From JAAZHK01 sp964536075 (GTDB lineage Bacteria; Bacillota_I; Bacilli_A; RF39; UBA660), in contig CAZHWO010000010.1 of NCBI GenBank assembly GCA_964536075.1, positions 1 to 30,428 on the forward strand: a DNA stretch of 30,428 bases, given 5' to 3'. The first letter of the stretch is position 1. The number at the start of each line of letters is the position of its first letter. The translations under genes were made by a program, and so were the position numbers. Below the pieces are notes generated by a model. It was not told where the DNA came from. It saw only the letters and a program-made list of their open reading frames with translations, and searched no databases. Positions 6,902-15,292 of this stretch are shown in pieces.

Positions 6902-8998
6902 ATGAATAATCCAAATGAACCAGAAAATGTTTTAGAAAAATATGGTCGTGATATTTTAGCGACTGCTCGAGCCGGTAAAATAGATCCGGTCATTGGTCGT
7001 GATGATGAAATTAGAAGTATTACCCGTATTTTATCCCGTAAAACAAAAAATAATCCTGTTTTAATTGGGGAACCTGGCGTTGGTAAAACTGCTATTGTTG
7101 AAGGTTTAGCTTTACGTATTTTAAAAGGGGATGTTCCCAGTTCTTTAAAAGACAAAACCATCTGGGAATTAGATATGGCTGCTTTAATTGCGGGAGCTAA
7201 ATACCGCGGCGAATTTGAAGAACGATTAAAAAGTGTTTTAAATGAGATTAAGAAGAGTGAAGGTAAGATTATCATGTTTATTGATGAAATTCATATGATT
7301 GTTGGTACCGGAGCCTTAGAAGGAGCTATGGATACTTCTAATATATTAAAACCGCTTTTAGCACGTGGTGAACTTCATGTTATTGGGGCAACTACGCTCA
7401 ATGAATATCGTAAATATATTGAAAAAGATGGCGCTTTGGAACGAAGATTACAAAAAATTATTGTTCATGAACCTACCGTTGAAGATACAATAACCATTCT
7501 TCGTGGCTTAAAGGAAAAGTTAGAAATATATCATAAAGTAACTATTCAGGATAAAGCCTTAATTGCTGCGGCTACTTTGTCTAACCGTTATATAACTGAT
7601 CGTTTCTTGCCCGATAAAGCTATTGATTTAGTTGATGAAGCCTGTGCGACTATTAGGGTTCAAATGGATTCGGTACCCCTTGATTTAGATGAATTAACTC
7701 GAAAAATTATGCAATTAGAAATTGAAAAACGAGCCCTAAAAAAAGAAAATGATGAGCTATCTTTAAAAAGATTAGCTGCCATTAATGATGAACTAGACCA
7801 ACTAAAAAAAGAAGAGACTTCCTTAACCGAATCTTGGAACAAAGAAAAAAATATAAATGAAGAAATTAATGCTAAGAAAAAAGAAATTGAAAATGCGAAA
7901 TTTCGTCTTGAACAAGCTGAAAATCGTTATGATTTAGAAGAAGCGGCTATTTTAAGGCATGGTACTATTGTTAAACTTGAAAAAGACTTAGAAGCATTAA
8001 ATAAAGTTTCCGATAATAAATTATTAAGTGATACTGTTACCGAAAATGATATTACTAAAATAATTGCTAATTGGACCCATATTCCGGTTGCTAAATTAAT
8101 GAGTAGTGAAAAAGAAAAATTATTAAACTTAGAGAAAAATTTAACTAAAAGAGTTATTGGTCAAGATGAAACCTTAAAATTAGTAAGTGATGCGATTATT
8201 CGCAGTAGAAGTGGAATAAAAGATCCTAATCGTCCCATTGGTTCATTTATCTTTTTAGGACCAACTGGGGTTGGTAAAACAGAAGTAGCTAGAAGTTTAG
8301 CTTATGAACTATTTGATGATGAGAAACATATGATTCGAATTGATATGAGCGAATATATGGAAAAGTTCTCTGTTTCTAGATTAATCGGTTCTCCTCCTGG
8401 ATATATTGGTTATGAAGAAGGGGGTCAATTAACTGAAGCAGTTAGAAGAAATCCTTATAGTATTGTGCTATTTGATGAAATAGAAAAGGCTCATCCTGAT
8501 GTGTTAAATTTATTACTTCAAATACTAGATGATGGTCGCATAACTGATTCTAATGGTCGAACCGTGGACTTTAAAAATACTATTATTATTATGACTTCTA
8601 ATTTAGGTAGTGAATACATTTTAGATGGCAATACCGATATGGTTCTATCTGAAGTAAAACGTCATTTCCGTCCCGAGTTTATTAATCGAATTGATGAGAT
8701 AATTGTCTTTAAACCATTAACGAAAGAAGTTATTAGTAAAATACTCGCTAAACTAATCCATGAAATTGAACAAAGGTTAGCTTATGTTAATATTAAGATT
8801 GCATTATCTTCCAAGGCTAAAGAAGAATTAATAGCTAGTGGTTATGATATAACATATGGAGCTCGGCCATTAAAAAGATTGTTAAACCGCACAATTGAAA
8901 CAACACTAGCTAAGATGTTAATTAACAATGAAGTTAAACCCAATAGTAGCATCTTTATTGATTATCAAAATGGTCATTATAAAGTGGAGGAAAAATAA
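6902..8998 (+). CDS. clpB: ClpB-type disaggregase lacking the N-terminal domain
   Basis: A 698-residue Hsp100 ATPase that, with DnaK, pulls proteins out of aggregates. Two AAA+ modules are intact. The first has Walker A GEPGVGKT (56-63) and Walker B IIMFIDEI (about 123-130). The second has Walker A GPTGVGKT (about 453) and Walker B IVLFDEIEKAHP (about 520). A coiled-coil middle domain of about 120 residues (roughly 265-390) marks it as ClpB; ClpC and ClpA have a much shorter one or none. The usual 140-150-residue N domain is absent: the protein begins at ENVLEKYGRDILATARAGKI, where AAA-1 normally starts. The start is real, since a CIRCE-controlled consensus promoter and GAGGTGAT lie directly upstream. 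Short ClpB of this type is known from Mollicutes. Confidence 0.94.
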   Translation: MNNPNEPENVLEKYGRDILATARAGKIDPVIGRDDEIRSITRILSRKTKNNPVLIGEPGVGKTAIVEGLALRILKGDVPSSLKDKTIWELDMAALIAGAKYRGEFEERLKSVLNEIKKSEGKIIMFIDEIHMIVGTGALEGAMDTSNILKPLLARGELHVIGATTLNEYRKYIEKDGALERRLQKIIVHEPTVEDTITILRGLKEKLEIYHKVTIQDKALIAAATLSNRYITDRFLPDKAIDLVDEACATIRVQMDSVPLDLDELTRKIMQLEIEKRALKKENDELSLKRLAAINDELDQLKKEETSLTESWNKEKNINEEINAKKKEIENAKFRLEQAENRYDLEEAAILRHGTIVKLEKDLEALNKVSDNKLLSDTVTENDITKIIANWTHIPVAKLMSSEKEKLLNLEKNLTKRVIGQDETLKLVSDAIIRSRSGIKDPNRPIGSFIFLGPTGVGKTEVARSLAYELFDDEKHMIRIDMSEYMEKFSVSRLIGSPPGYIGYEEGGQLTEAVRRNPYSIVLFDEIEKAHPDVLNLLLQILDDGRITDSNGRTVDFKNTIIIMTSNLGSEYILDGNTDMVLSEVKRHFRPEFINRIDEIIVFKPLTKEVISKILAKLIHEIEQRLAYVNIKIALSSKAKEELIASGYDITYGARPLKRLLNRTIETTLAKMLINNEVKPNSSIFIDYQNGHYKVEEK

Positions 8999-9018
8999 AA
9001 AATTTCTTCTCTTTTTTT
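8987..9018 (+). terminator. Probable terminator after clpB
   Basis: The end of clpB (GAGGAAAAAT) pairs imperfectly with ATTTCTTCTC, and a run of seven T follows. The stop codon sits in the loop. The stem is weaker than others in the window. Confidence 0.5.
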
Positions 9019-9057
9019 AAAAAAATTGTCAAAATAGTTAATATATTTTTTTTCTTG

Positions 9058-9066
9058 TGCTATAAT
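9058..9066 (+). promoter_or_regulatory. Extended -10 promoter of the PRPP synthetase gene
   Basis: TTGTGCTATAAT has TG one base upstream of a perfect TATAAT (9061-9066). No convincing -35 is found at the right distance. TTGTCA at 9026 is too far away. Confidence 0.6.
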
Positions 9067-9089
9067 GATCCTGGTAAAAGGAGAATAAG

Positions 9090-10163
9090 ATGAGTAGTAA
9101 AGATGATTTAAAGTTAATTGCTCTACAAAGTATTGACGGATTTGGTGAAAGAGTTGATGAACACTTAAAAAAAAGTCGGAAACAAACAGAAAGTTTTATT
9201 GTTCCCATCGAGGAAACTAGGTTTAATAATGGTGAAGGTAAAATAAAAATCGGCGATAGTATTCGTAATAAGGATGTTTATATTTTATCTGATGTAGGTA
9301 ATTATAGTATTACTTATCCCATGTATGATTTTATTAATCATAAAAGTCCCGATGACCATTTTCAAGATATGAAAAGAGTTATCTATGCTATCAAGGATCA
9401 TTCAAGGAGTATCTCTATTATTACGCCATTGTTATATGAATCTAGACAGCACCGTCGTAAAGGAAGAGAATCATTAGACTGTGCAGTAGCTTTACAAGAT
9501 TTTGTCAACTTAGGTGTTAAGAATATAATCACTTTTGATGTTCATGACCTGGATATTCAAAATGCCATTCCTAAATCATCATTCGAAAGTTTTTATCCGA
9601 CCAAAGAAATTATTGAAGATTTTATTCATCACGAAGAAATTGATTTACATAATATGTTCGTTATTGCCCCTGATTCCGGTGCCGTCAGCCGCGCTAATTT
9701 ATATGCTAACCTGTTTAAATGTGATATGGGCTTTTTCCGTAAAGAAAGAGATGTATCTAAATTAATTGGTGGTAAGAATCCTATAACTAAGCATCATTAT
9801 GTTGGTAGCGATTTTCAAGGTAAAAATGTCTTAGTCGTTGATGATATGATTGCTTCTGGAGAATCCATATTAGATGTTGCCCATCGGGCTAAAGAACTGG
9901 GAGCCGCTAAAATATATTTAATTGCTACTTTTGCTTTATTCACGAAAGGCATTGATATTTTTAATGAGGCCTATCAAAAAGGCGAATTTAATAAAATTTA
10001 TACTACTAACTTAACTTATATTCCTGATGAATATAAAAAGCTTGCTTGGTTAGCGGAAGTTGACTGTTCTTTAAAAGTAGCGAAAGTTATTGATGCCCTA
10101 AACCAAGGAACTTCATTAAGCAATTTAATCAATGATACTGATAAAATAGATATCTTCAAGTAA
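9090..10163 (+). CDS. prs: Ribose-phosphate pyrophosphokinase, divergent long form
   Basis: Makes PRPP from ribose 5-phosphate and ATP for nucleotide, His and Trp synthesis. Recognisable elements are LYESRQHRRKGRESLDC (the flexible-loop and ATP-binding Arg region), IITFDVHDLDIQNAIP (metal-binding His), a DSGAVSRA-like pyrophosphate-binding stretch, and the PRPP loop VVDDMIASGES (about 249-259). At 357 residues it is about 40 longer than the usual 310-320, with an altered N-terminus and a C-terminal tail. The canonical Ser/Thr-rich order of B. subtilis Prs is only partly kept, so it is a diverged paralogue or lineage-specific form. The ribosome site is AAAGGAG. Confidence 0.85.
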   Translation: MSSKDDLKLIALQSIDGFGERVDEHLKKSRKQTESFIVPIEETRFNNGEGKIKIGDSIRNKDVYILSDVGNYSITYPMYDFINHKSPDDHFQDMKRVIYAIKDHSRSISIITPLLYESRQHRRKGRESLDCAVALQDFVNLGVKNIITFDVHDLDIQNAIPKSSFESFYPTKEIIEDFIHHEEIDLHNMFVIAPDSGAVSRANLYANLFKCDMGFFRKERDVSKLIGGKNPITKHHYVGSDFQGKNVLVVDDMIASGESILDVAHRAKELGAAKIYLIATFALFTKGIDIFNEAYQKGEFNKIYTTNLTYIPDEYKKLAWLAEVDCSLKVAKVIDALNQGTSLSNLINDTDKIDIFK

Positions 10164-10177
10164 CCAAATATTGAAAG

Positions 10178-10206
10178 TTGCATAATAATAAAAAGAGCGT
10201 TATAAT
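10178..10206 (+). promoter_or_regulatory. Promoter of the 190-aa unknown gene
   Basis: TTGCAT (10178-10183), 17 bases, TATAAT (10201-10206). Confidence 0.6.
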
Positions 10207-10235
10207 ATTAATGTTCCATTAAAAAGAGGTACCAT

Positions 10236-10808
10236 ATGGAAAGAAGTAAAAATATTTTAACTAACCACTCAACTAACTTAGATATATATGATTTTGTTGA
10301 ATTGTTCTTGGCTGTAAGTGCTTATTGCAGTAAAACAGAATGTATTAATCCTGTGAAGCTTTATACAGCTCGTATTAATGATAATTATTTAAAAACTCTG
10401 GATTATATAACCCTAATTTATTATGCTTGCCGTAGAGGTTTTTATGAAAAGGGTTTATTTGAATTAAACATTGTTGATAATAAGGATAATCTCTGGATGC
10501 GCCTTATTGGTGATGCTCATTCAAGTAGATATCTAGATAAACCTTTAGAACAAGCTTTAAAAAAGTTTGAAAAAACCTATGGAACATATCCGCTATATAG
10601 CGAACGTGATAAAGCCACCGTTCTTCCCTTGGGTGAAGAGACAACAATGGCCATTTTAGATAAGTATGATCCGAAATTAATTTCCGATATGAATAGTATC
10701 TATGATATGTATACAATATTATCATCCAAAAAAGCTACAGAGTTATACAAATTAAAATTAATCGATCAATTTAAAATTACCCATAATAAAGTTAAAGTAA
10801 AGTCCTAA
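10236..10808 (+). CDS. Protein of unknown function (190 aa)
   Basis: Not recognised. The protein looks soluble and largely helical, with no signal peptide or membrane segment. A hydrophobic patch FVELFLAVSAYCS (about 18-32) and the C-terminal basic KLIDQFKITHNKVKVKS are the main visible features. It has its own promoter and AAAGAGGTA before ATG 10236. Its stop codon forms the loop of the terminator, so the 3' end is well defined. It lies between the PRPP synthetase and a pseudouridine synthase, which gives no strong clue to its role. Confidence 0.7.
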   Translation: MERSKNILTNHSTNLDIYDFVELFLAVSAYCSKTECINPVKLYTARINDNYLKTLDYITLIYYACRRGFYEKGLFELNIVDNKDNLWMRLIGDAHSSRYLDKPLEQALKKFEKTYGTYPLYSERDKATVLPLGEETTMAILDKYDPKLISDMNSIYDMYTILSSKKATELYKLKLIDQFKITHNKVKVKS

Positions 10809-10819
10809 GGACTTTTTTT
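10799..10819 (+). terminator. Rho-independent terminator with stop codon in the loop
   Basis: AAAGTCC, loop TAA (the stop codon of the gene), GGACTTT and a T run. The extended -10 of the next gene begins two bases later (10821). Confidence 0.9.
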
Positions 10820-10820
10820 A

Positions 10821-10829
10821 TGTTATAAT
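10821..10829 (+). promoter_or_regulatory. Extended -10 promoter of the pseudouridine synthase gene
   Basis: TG, one base, TATAAT (10824-10829), directly after the T-tract of the preceding terminator. The likely start point near 10836 leaves about 12 bases of leader. Confidence 0.6.
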
Positions 10830-10847
10830 AAAGTAAGAGAGGTTACT

Positions 10848-11513
10848 ATGACAAAGAATCGTTTAGATATTATATATGAAGATAAAGAAATAATCGTGGT
10901 TAATAAACCCTGTAAATTACTTACGGTATCAACGGAAAAAGAAAAGGAAAAAACGCTTTTTCATCAAGTCATGACTTATTTAAAAAGTAAAAATAAAAAT
11001 AACAAATTATTCATTGTTCATCGCTTAGATAAAGATACTAGTGGGATGGTTTTATTGGCTAAAAATGAAAAATTAAAAAAGCTTTTTCAAGATAATTGGG
11101 ATAAAATTGTTAAAACGAGAAGTTACGTTGGTATTGTGGAAGGAATAATAACGCAAGATGGAGTCATCAAATCATGGTTAAAAGAAAATAGTCTTTACCA
11201 AGTATATTCTAGTAATAAACCCTATGATGGAAAATTAGCGATTACAAGATACCGAAAAATTCTCCAAAGTAATAAATATACCCTCCTGCAAATATTATTG
11301 GAAACTGGGCGAAAAAATCAAATAAGAGTGCATATGCAAGATCTTAATCATCCGATTATTGGTGATGATAAATATGGCTCTAAGATTAATCCCCTAAAAA
11401 GATTGGGGCTTCATGCTAATATGCTAGAAATATATCATCCGGTTAGTCATAAATTACTAAGTTTTGAAACGGATGTGCCACCCGAATTTATTAAATTGTT
11501 TCATCAAAAATAA
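10848..11513 (+). CDS. RluA-family RNA pseudouridine synthase
   Basis: A 221-residue enzyme that isomerises uridine to pseudouridine in RNA. It shows the family's landmark motif HRLDKDTSG (58-66) with the catalytic Asp61. IIVVNKPCKLLTV (14-27) opens the catalytic domain, and LLETGRKNQIRVHMQ and HPIIGDDKYG are the later conserved blocks. There is no N-terminal S4 domain, so it resembles the shorter RluA/RluC-like enzymes; whether its target is rRNA or tRNA is not clear from sequence. It is a single gene with its own promoter and a GAGAGGT ribosome site. Confidence 0.9.
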   Translation: MTKNRLDIIYEDKEIIVVNKPCKLLTVSTEKEKEKTLFHQVMTYLKSKNKNNKLFIVHRLDKDTSGMVLLAKNEKLKKLFQDNWDKIVKTRSYVGIVEGIITQDGVIKSWLKENSLYQVYSSNKPYDGKLAITRYRKILQSNKYTLLQILLETGRKNQIRVHMQDLNHPIIGDDKYGSKINPLKRLGLHANMLEIYHPVSHKLLSFETDVPPEFIKLFHQK

Positions 11514-11533
11514 TTTGAATTTTTCATTCTTTA

Positions 11534-11542
11534 TGTTATAAT
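11534..11542 (+). promoter_or_regulatory. Extended -10 promoter with minimal leader
   Basis: TTATGTTATAAT: TG, one base, TATAAT (11537-11542). The expected start point (about 11549) coincides with the GGTGAT ribosome site, leaving some nine leader bases before ATG 11558. Confidence 0.6.
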
Positions 11543-11557
11543 GATTATGGTGATAAT

Positions 11558-12094
11558 ATGGAAGTTAAAAGAACTAAAGCTGAATTAGTTAAAATGTTAA
11601 TAAAACAAGATTTACATGGTGATGATGAAGCCGAATTGTTAGATCTTCTAATCAATAATCCCATAACGGTTGATGTTAATACTGCCGAAAATACCGAATT
11701 AACCTTTGGTGAAAAAGTAGCTGATCGTTTATCCGAAGTAGCTGGTAGCTGGACCTTTATTATTTGTTTTGGCTGTTTTTTAGTCTGCTGGATGATTATT
11801 AATGGGATAGTTTTATTTAATCAAGCTATTGATCCTTTTCCTTTCATCTTACTTAATTTGATGTTATCTTGTTTAGCGGCTATTCAAGCACCGATCATTA
11901 TGATGAGTCAAAATAGGCAATCGAAGAAAGATAGTATTCGAAACCAAAATGATTATCGCGTTGATCTTAAAAGTGAACTAATTTTAGAAGATTTACATAA
12001 AAGAATGGATACTTTATCAAAAAATCAAAATATTATTCTTAAATATATTGAAGAGAAGAGAGCTCAAGAGGAACCTACCGAACCTAAAGATTAA
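11558..12094 (+). CDS. DUF1003 family membrane protein
   Basis: 178 residues. FGEKVADRLSEVAGSWTFII leads into two transmembrane segments (about 62-82 and 88-110). IDPFPFILLNLMLSCLAAIQ follows, then APIIMMSQNRQSKKDSIRNQ and NDYRVDLKSE, the characteristic conserved block of DUF1003. A helical, probably coiled-coil cytoplasmic tail (about 135-178) ends the protein. The family is widespread and its function is not established. It is single-gene, with promoter 11534-11542 and terminator 12086-12113. Confidence 0.9.
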   Translation: MEVKRTKAELVKMLIKQDLHGDDEAELLDLLINNPITVDVNTAENTELTFGEKVADRLSEVAGSWTFIICFGCFLVCWMIINGIVLFNQAIDPFPFILLNLMLSCLAAIQAPIIMMSQNRQSKKDSIRNQNDYRVDLKSELILEDLHKRMDTLSKNQNIILKYIEEKRAQEEPTEPKD

Positions 12095-12113
12095 CAGTTG
12101 TTAGTCTTTTTTT
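12086..12113 (+). terminator. Rho-independent terminator overlapping the DUF1003 stop
   Basis: A 10-bp stem, AAAGATTAAC with GTTAGTCTTT (one G-T pair), loop AGTT, then a T run. The stop codon lies in the left arm. Confidence 0.85.
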
Positions 12114-12114
12114 G

Positions 12115-12123
12115 TGATATAAT
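12115..12123 (+). promoter_or_regulatory. Extended -10 promoter of the SDR/PLP-enzyme pair
   Basis: TG, one base, TATAAT (12118-12123), immediately after the T-tract of the preceding terminator. No good -35 is seen. Confidence 0.55.
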
Positions 12124-12147
12124 AAGTTTATTCAAGGAGGTAAGTAT

Positions 12148-12888
12148 ATGAATTTTGCTGGAAAAGTAGCATTGGTCACGGGATCAAGTCGGGGTATTGG
12201 CGCGGCTATTATTAAAGATTTAGCTAGCCATGGTTGTGATGTGGTTATCAATTATATTAATAATCAAGAAGCCGCTTATAAATTAAAAGATCTAGTCGAA
12301 CAACAATATGCTGTTAGAGCCTTAGTAATTAAAGCTGATGTTAGCAATGAATTAGCAGTTAAAAAAATGATCACCGAAATTATAAATTTCTTTGGTAAAA
12401 TTGATATCTTAGTTAATAATGCTGGAATAGCCATTGATAATGATCTTTTTGATAAAAATGCTGAAGAATTTAAAAAGGTCTTAGATGTTAATTTAATTGG
12501 TACCTATTTAGTTAGTAAATATGTAAGTATAAAGATGCTCGAAAAGAAAAGCGGTAAGATAATAAATATTGCTTCGACCAATGGTATCGATACTAATTAC
12601 TACTATAGTATGGATTATGACGTCTCCAAAGCTGGAGTGATATCTTTAACTAATAATCTATCGCAAAGATTAGCTCCTTATGTTAATGTCAATACAGTAG
12701 CTCCTGGCTGGACTAAAACTGAAGCCATTAAAGAGATGGCTCCAGAATTTACTAAACAAGAGATTGATAAAATATTCTTAAAACGTTTTGCCGAACCGGA
12801 AGAGATTGCCAAAGTAGTGACTTTTCTAGCTAGTGATGATGCTAGCTATGTTAATAATGCTTTAATAAGAGTAGATGGAGGTTTTTAA
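12148..12888 (+). CDS. 3-oxoacyl-ACP reductase-like short-chain dehydrogenase (FabG-like)
   Basis: A 246-residue NAD(P)-dependent SDR with every classic element: TGSSRGIG (11-18), NNAG (90-93), catalytic Ser143, Tyr157 and Lys161 (YDVSK), PGW at the substrate loop, and a C-terminal VDGGF. It is close to FabG in length and in the VNTVAPGWTKTE region. It is not in a fatty-acid gene cluster, so reduction of another carbonyl is equally possible. The ribosome site AAGGAGG is strong. It lies directly upstream of the PLP enzyme, whose ribosome site is formed by the last codons of this gene, so the two are translated together. Confidence 0.87.
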   Translation: MNFAGKVALVTGSSRGIGAAIIKDLASHGCDVVINYINNQEAAYKLKDLVEQQYAVRALVIKADVSNELAVKKMITEIINFFGKIDILVNNAGIAIDNDLFDKNAEEFKKVLDVNLIGTYLVSKYVSIKMLEKKSGKIINIASTNGIDTNYYYSMDYDVSKAGVISLTNNLSQRLAPYVNVNTVAPGWTKTEAIKEMAPEFTKQEIDKIFLKRFAEPEEIAKVVTFLASDDASYVNNALIRVDGGF

Positions 12889-12889
12889 C

Positions 12890-14140
12890 TTGCCAAATAA
12901 AAATGATAGTAATAAAAGAATAGTTGATTTAATTTATGCTAGTGAACAAGCTTTAAAAGAACAATTTGAAAAAATTGATGCCTTAGAAGCCAGAAACAGT
13001 TTAAAAGTTTTACAAGCTTTTCATAATAACCATGTTTCAGAGATTCATTTTAATAGTACAACTGGCTATGGATATAATGATCTAGGTCGTGAGGTTATTG
13101 AAAAGGTTTTTGCCGAGGTTCTAGATGCTGAAGATGCTCTCGTTAGAAGTCAGTTTATTTCTGGTTCGCATGCGTTAAATGTCGCTTTATTTGCTTATCT
13201 GCGTCCCCAAGATATTTTCCTTAGTATATCTGGCAAGCCTTATGATACCTTAGATGAAGTAATTGGTCTTAAAGATAATCCTAGTTCCCTAAAATCCTTT
13301 GGTGTAGTCTACCATCAAATAGATTTAGTTCATGATGATTTTGATTATGCAGCCATTGAAAAGTATCTAACTGGACATCAAGTTAAGTTAATAGCTATCC
13401 AACGGTCAAAAGGTTATTCAACAAGAAAAAGTTTAAGTATGGAAAAAATAGATCAGGTTATTAAATTTATCAAGCAAATCAATCCGGCTATTATTATTTT
13501 GATTGACAATTGCTATTGCGAATTGGTCAGTGATAAGGAACCGACTAGTGTTGGAGCTGATATTATAGTCGGATCATTAATCAAAAATTTAGGAGGTGGT
13601 ATCGCTCCTAATGGAGCCTATATTGCTGGCAAAAAAGAACTGGTCAACTTAGCTGGAGAACGGTTAACCTTACCTGGGGAAGGAAGAGAAGTTGGTCCAA
13701 CCTTAGGAATTAATAAAAGTATTTTACAAGGTTTATTTATGGCTCCTAGTGTCGTAGCTAGCAGTTTAAAGGTGGCTCTTTTAGCCAGTCATGTTTTATC
13801 GACACTAGGTTATCAAGTTGACCCTAGTTACACCGAAGAAAGAGTAGATATTGTTCAAAATATTATTTTTCATGATCAAGATAAACTAATTAACTTTGTT
13901 CAAGGTATTCAAAGTGGTTCGCCTATTGATTCCTTTGTAACTCCGACTCCTTGGAATATGCCCGGATATACTAATAAAATTATCATGGCGTCGGGTTCTT
14001 TTACGCAAGGATCATCAATTGAACTATCTTGTGATGGACCGATAAGAGAACCATATATTGCTTATTTACAAGGTAGTTTAACTTATAATTATGGTAAATT
14101 AGGTTTGATGAAAGGCCTTGAAAGAATTATTAATAATTAA
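12890..14140 (+). CDS. Methionine gamma-lyase family PLP enzyme (aluminum-resistance/YnbB-like)
   Basis: A 416-residue fold-type I PLP enzyme of the family annotated as aluminum resistance protein or Met_gamma_lyase (B. subtilis YnbB). Diagnostic segments are IHFNSTTGYGYNDLGREVIE, VRSQFISGSHAL, ISGKPYDTLDEVIG, AIQRSKGYSTR, IDNCYCEL and GSLIKNLGGGIAPNGAYIAG, with the PLP-binding Lys near residue 232. FVTPTPWNMPGY and ASGSFTQGSSIELSCDGP mark the C-terminal part. The true substrate of the family is not well established. An in-frame ATG lies at 12875, but the TTG at 12890 sits eight bases after GGAGG and two bases after the SDR stop, so it is preferred. Confidence 0.92.
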   Translation: MPNKNDSNKRIVDLIYASEQALKEQFEKIDALEARNSLKVLQAFHNNHVSEIHFNSTTGYGYNDLGREVIEKVFAEVLDAEDALVRSQFISGSHALNVALFAYLRPQDIFLSISGKPYDTLDEVIGLKDNPSSLKSFGVVYHQIDLVHDDFDYAAIEKYLTGHQVKLIAIQRSKGYSTRKSLSMEKIDQVIKFIKQINPAIIILIDNCYCELVSDKEPTSVGADIIVGSLIKNLGGGIAPNGAYIAGKKELVNLAGERLTLPGEGREVGPTLGINKSILQGLFMAPSVVASSLKVALLASHVLSTLGYQVDPSYTEERVDIVQNIIFHDQDKLINFVQGIQSGSPIDSFVTPTPWNMPGYTNKIIMASGSFTQGSSIELSCDGPIREPYIAYLQGSLTYNYGKLGLMKGLERIINN

Positions 14141-14149
14141 TCTAATACT

Positions 14150-14178
14150 TTGACACCCTTTCTATTATCTGATAAAAT
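14150..14178 (+). promoter_or_regulatory. Strong promoter of the 173-aa unknown gene
   Basis: TTGACA (14150-14155), 17 bases, TAAAAT (14173-14178) with TG one base upstream. It lies inside what would be the coding region if a start near 14150 were used, which argues for the downstream start. Confidence 0.75.
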
Positions 14179-14203
14179 AAATAACCATATTAGAGGTGAT
14201 TTT

Positions 14204-14725
14204 ATGTCCAGCAGTTTTATCCTAAAAATCCAAACCTTTTTAGAAGAAAATAATTTACCTTTTCTAGAGATTCCAATTAAATTAACTTCAATGCCTAAAT
14301 CATTTAAATATGCTATTCTTGCCGAAGTTTATGATACTGAAAAACACTTCAAGAAAAGAAACGGTTTAGAATACTTTAATATCTGTCGCAATCAAGATGG
14401 TCTAGTATATATAACGGCCTATGACCATAACAAAAATTTAGGAGTCAATATTTATCAAACAGGTATTTTATACGAAGGTAGAAAAAAAGGCCTAAAAATA
14501 AATGAAAAATCTTTTCTTAATAAAGCCTCGAGAATTGATTATGATCTAAGTAGATTAGAGTTTATGCATCAACGCATTCCAGCTTCTTTACTTGAAGAAA
14601 TTCTCCCGGAACAAAGAGAATCTTATTTAGTTGATGAATATAGTTATTATATATGTCAATATTTAAAATATTTAAGTGAATTATATAAAGATAATATAAA
14701 ACAAAAGAAAAAAGGTCGAAAATAA
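14204..14725 (+). CDS. Protein of unknown function (173 aa)
   Basis: Not recognised. The frame is open from 14150, but TTGACA and TAAAAT promoter boxes cover 14150-14178 and AGAGGTGAT lies just before ATG 14204, so the short form is chosen. The product looks soluble, with mixed helix and strand and a highly basic end (KDNIKQKKKGRK). A Tyr/Asp-rich middle (YFNICRNQDGLVYITAYDHN) looks like a beta-sheet core. No catalytic motif is visible. The basic tail may bind nucleic acid, which is speculation. A terminator follows at 14747. Confidence 0.72.
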   Translation: MSSSFILKIQTFLEENNLPFLEIPIKLTSMPKSFKYAILAEVYDTEKHFKKRNGLEYFNICRNQDGLVYITAYDHNKNLGVNIYQTGILYEGRKKGLKINEKSFLNKASRIDYDLSRLEFMHQRIPASLLEEILPEQRESYLVDEYSYYICQYLKYLSELYKDNIKQKKKGRK

Positions 14726-14746
14726 ATTTAATCGTAAACATATATC

Positions 14747-14776
14747 AAACATTTAATTTTTATTAAATGTTTTTTA
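14747..14776 (+). terminator. Rho-independent terminator before the mre/spo block
   Basis: AAACATTTAAT pairs with ATTAAATGTTT over a four-base loop, followed by more T. It separates the unknown gene from the next transcription unit. Confidence 0.85.
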
Positions 14777-14827
14777 TTTCGACAAAATCCGGCAAAATAA
14801 GTAGTTATACTAATAATGGTGATCTAA

Positions 14828-15292
14828 ATGAAAAGAAAATTGGGCTTCTTAATTCCTATGATATTAGCTATTTTAACTGGTTATCTATGTGGGGAAATTG
14901 TTTATGGACAATATAAAAAAAACGTTACTACCTTTAATGAAACTAATCAGGTTTTTTTCCTTCAACAAGGGGTTTATAGCAGTAACGATTCGATGTTAAG
15001 TAATACTAAAGAATTAGATAGCTTTTTAAACATTCAAGAAAATAACAAATACTATGTATATGTTGGTATCACCAAAAATAGTGAAAATGCTCAAAAATTA
15101 AAGGAGATTTATGCCCAAAAGGGTAATGATATATATATAAAGGAAATAAACGTAACTAATGCTGATTTCATATCAATGTTAATTCAATATGATAATTTAA
15201 TAGCTAATATTACTGATATTAATGAAATATTAGCCATAGAAAAATCGGTATTAAGTACTTATGAGGAGCTGATATTGAATAATGACAATTAA
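14828..15292 (+). CDS. SpoIIB-like membrane-anchored SPOR-domain protein
   Basis: 154 residues. A short basic start and one transmembrane segment (about 6-26) are followed by an extracytoplasmic region. Its YYVYVGITKNSENAQKLKEI followed by YAQKGNDIYIKE matches the beta-alpha-beta layout of SPOR domains, which bind denuded peptidoglycan at septa. In B. subtilis the SPOR protein SpoIIB sits just upstream of maf-radC-mreBCD, where it helps septal wall hydrolysis at engulfment. The same position here, directly before radC, supports the analogy even though the protein is much shorter. Its last four codons overlap radC. The assignment rests on fold-like pattern and position and is not certain. Confidence 0.6.
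   Translation: MKRKLGFLIPMILAILTGYLCGEIVYGQYKKNVTTFNETNQVFFLQQGVYSSNDSMLSNTKELDSFLNIQENNKYYVYVGITKNSENAQKLKEIYAQKGNDIYIKEINVTNADFISMLIQYDNLIANITDINEILAIEKSVLSTYEELILNNDN

Noticed and set aside
14150..14203. Longer start for the 173-aa unknown protein
   Set aside because: The extension covers a TTGACA/TAAAAT promoter, and a good ribosome site is placed for ATG 14204.
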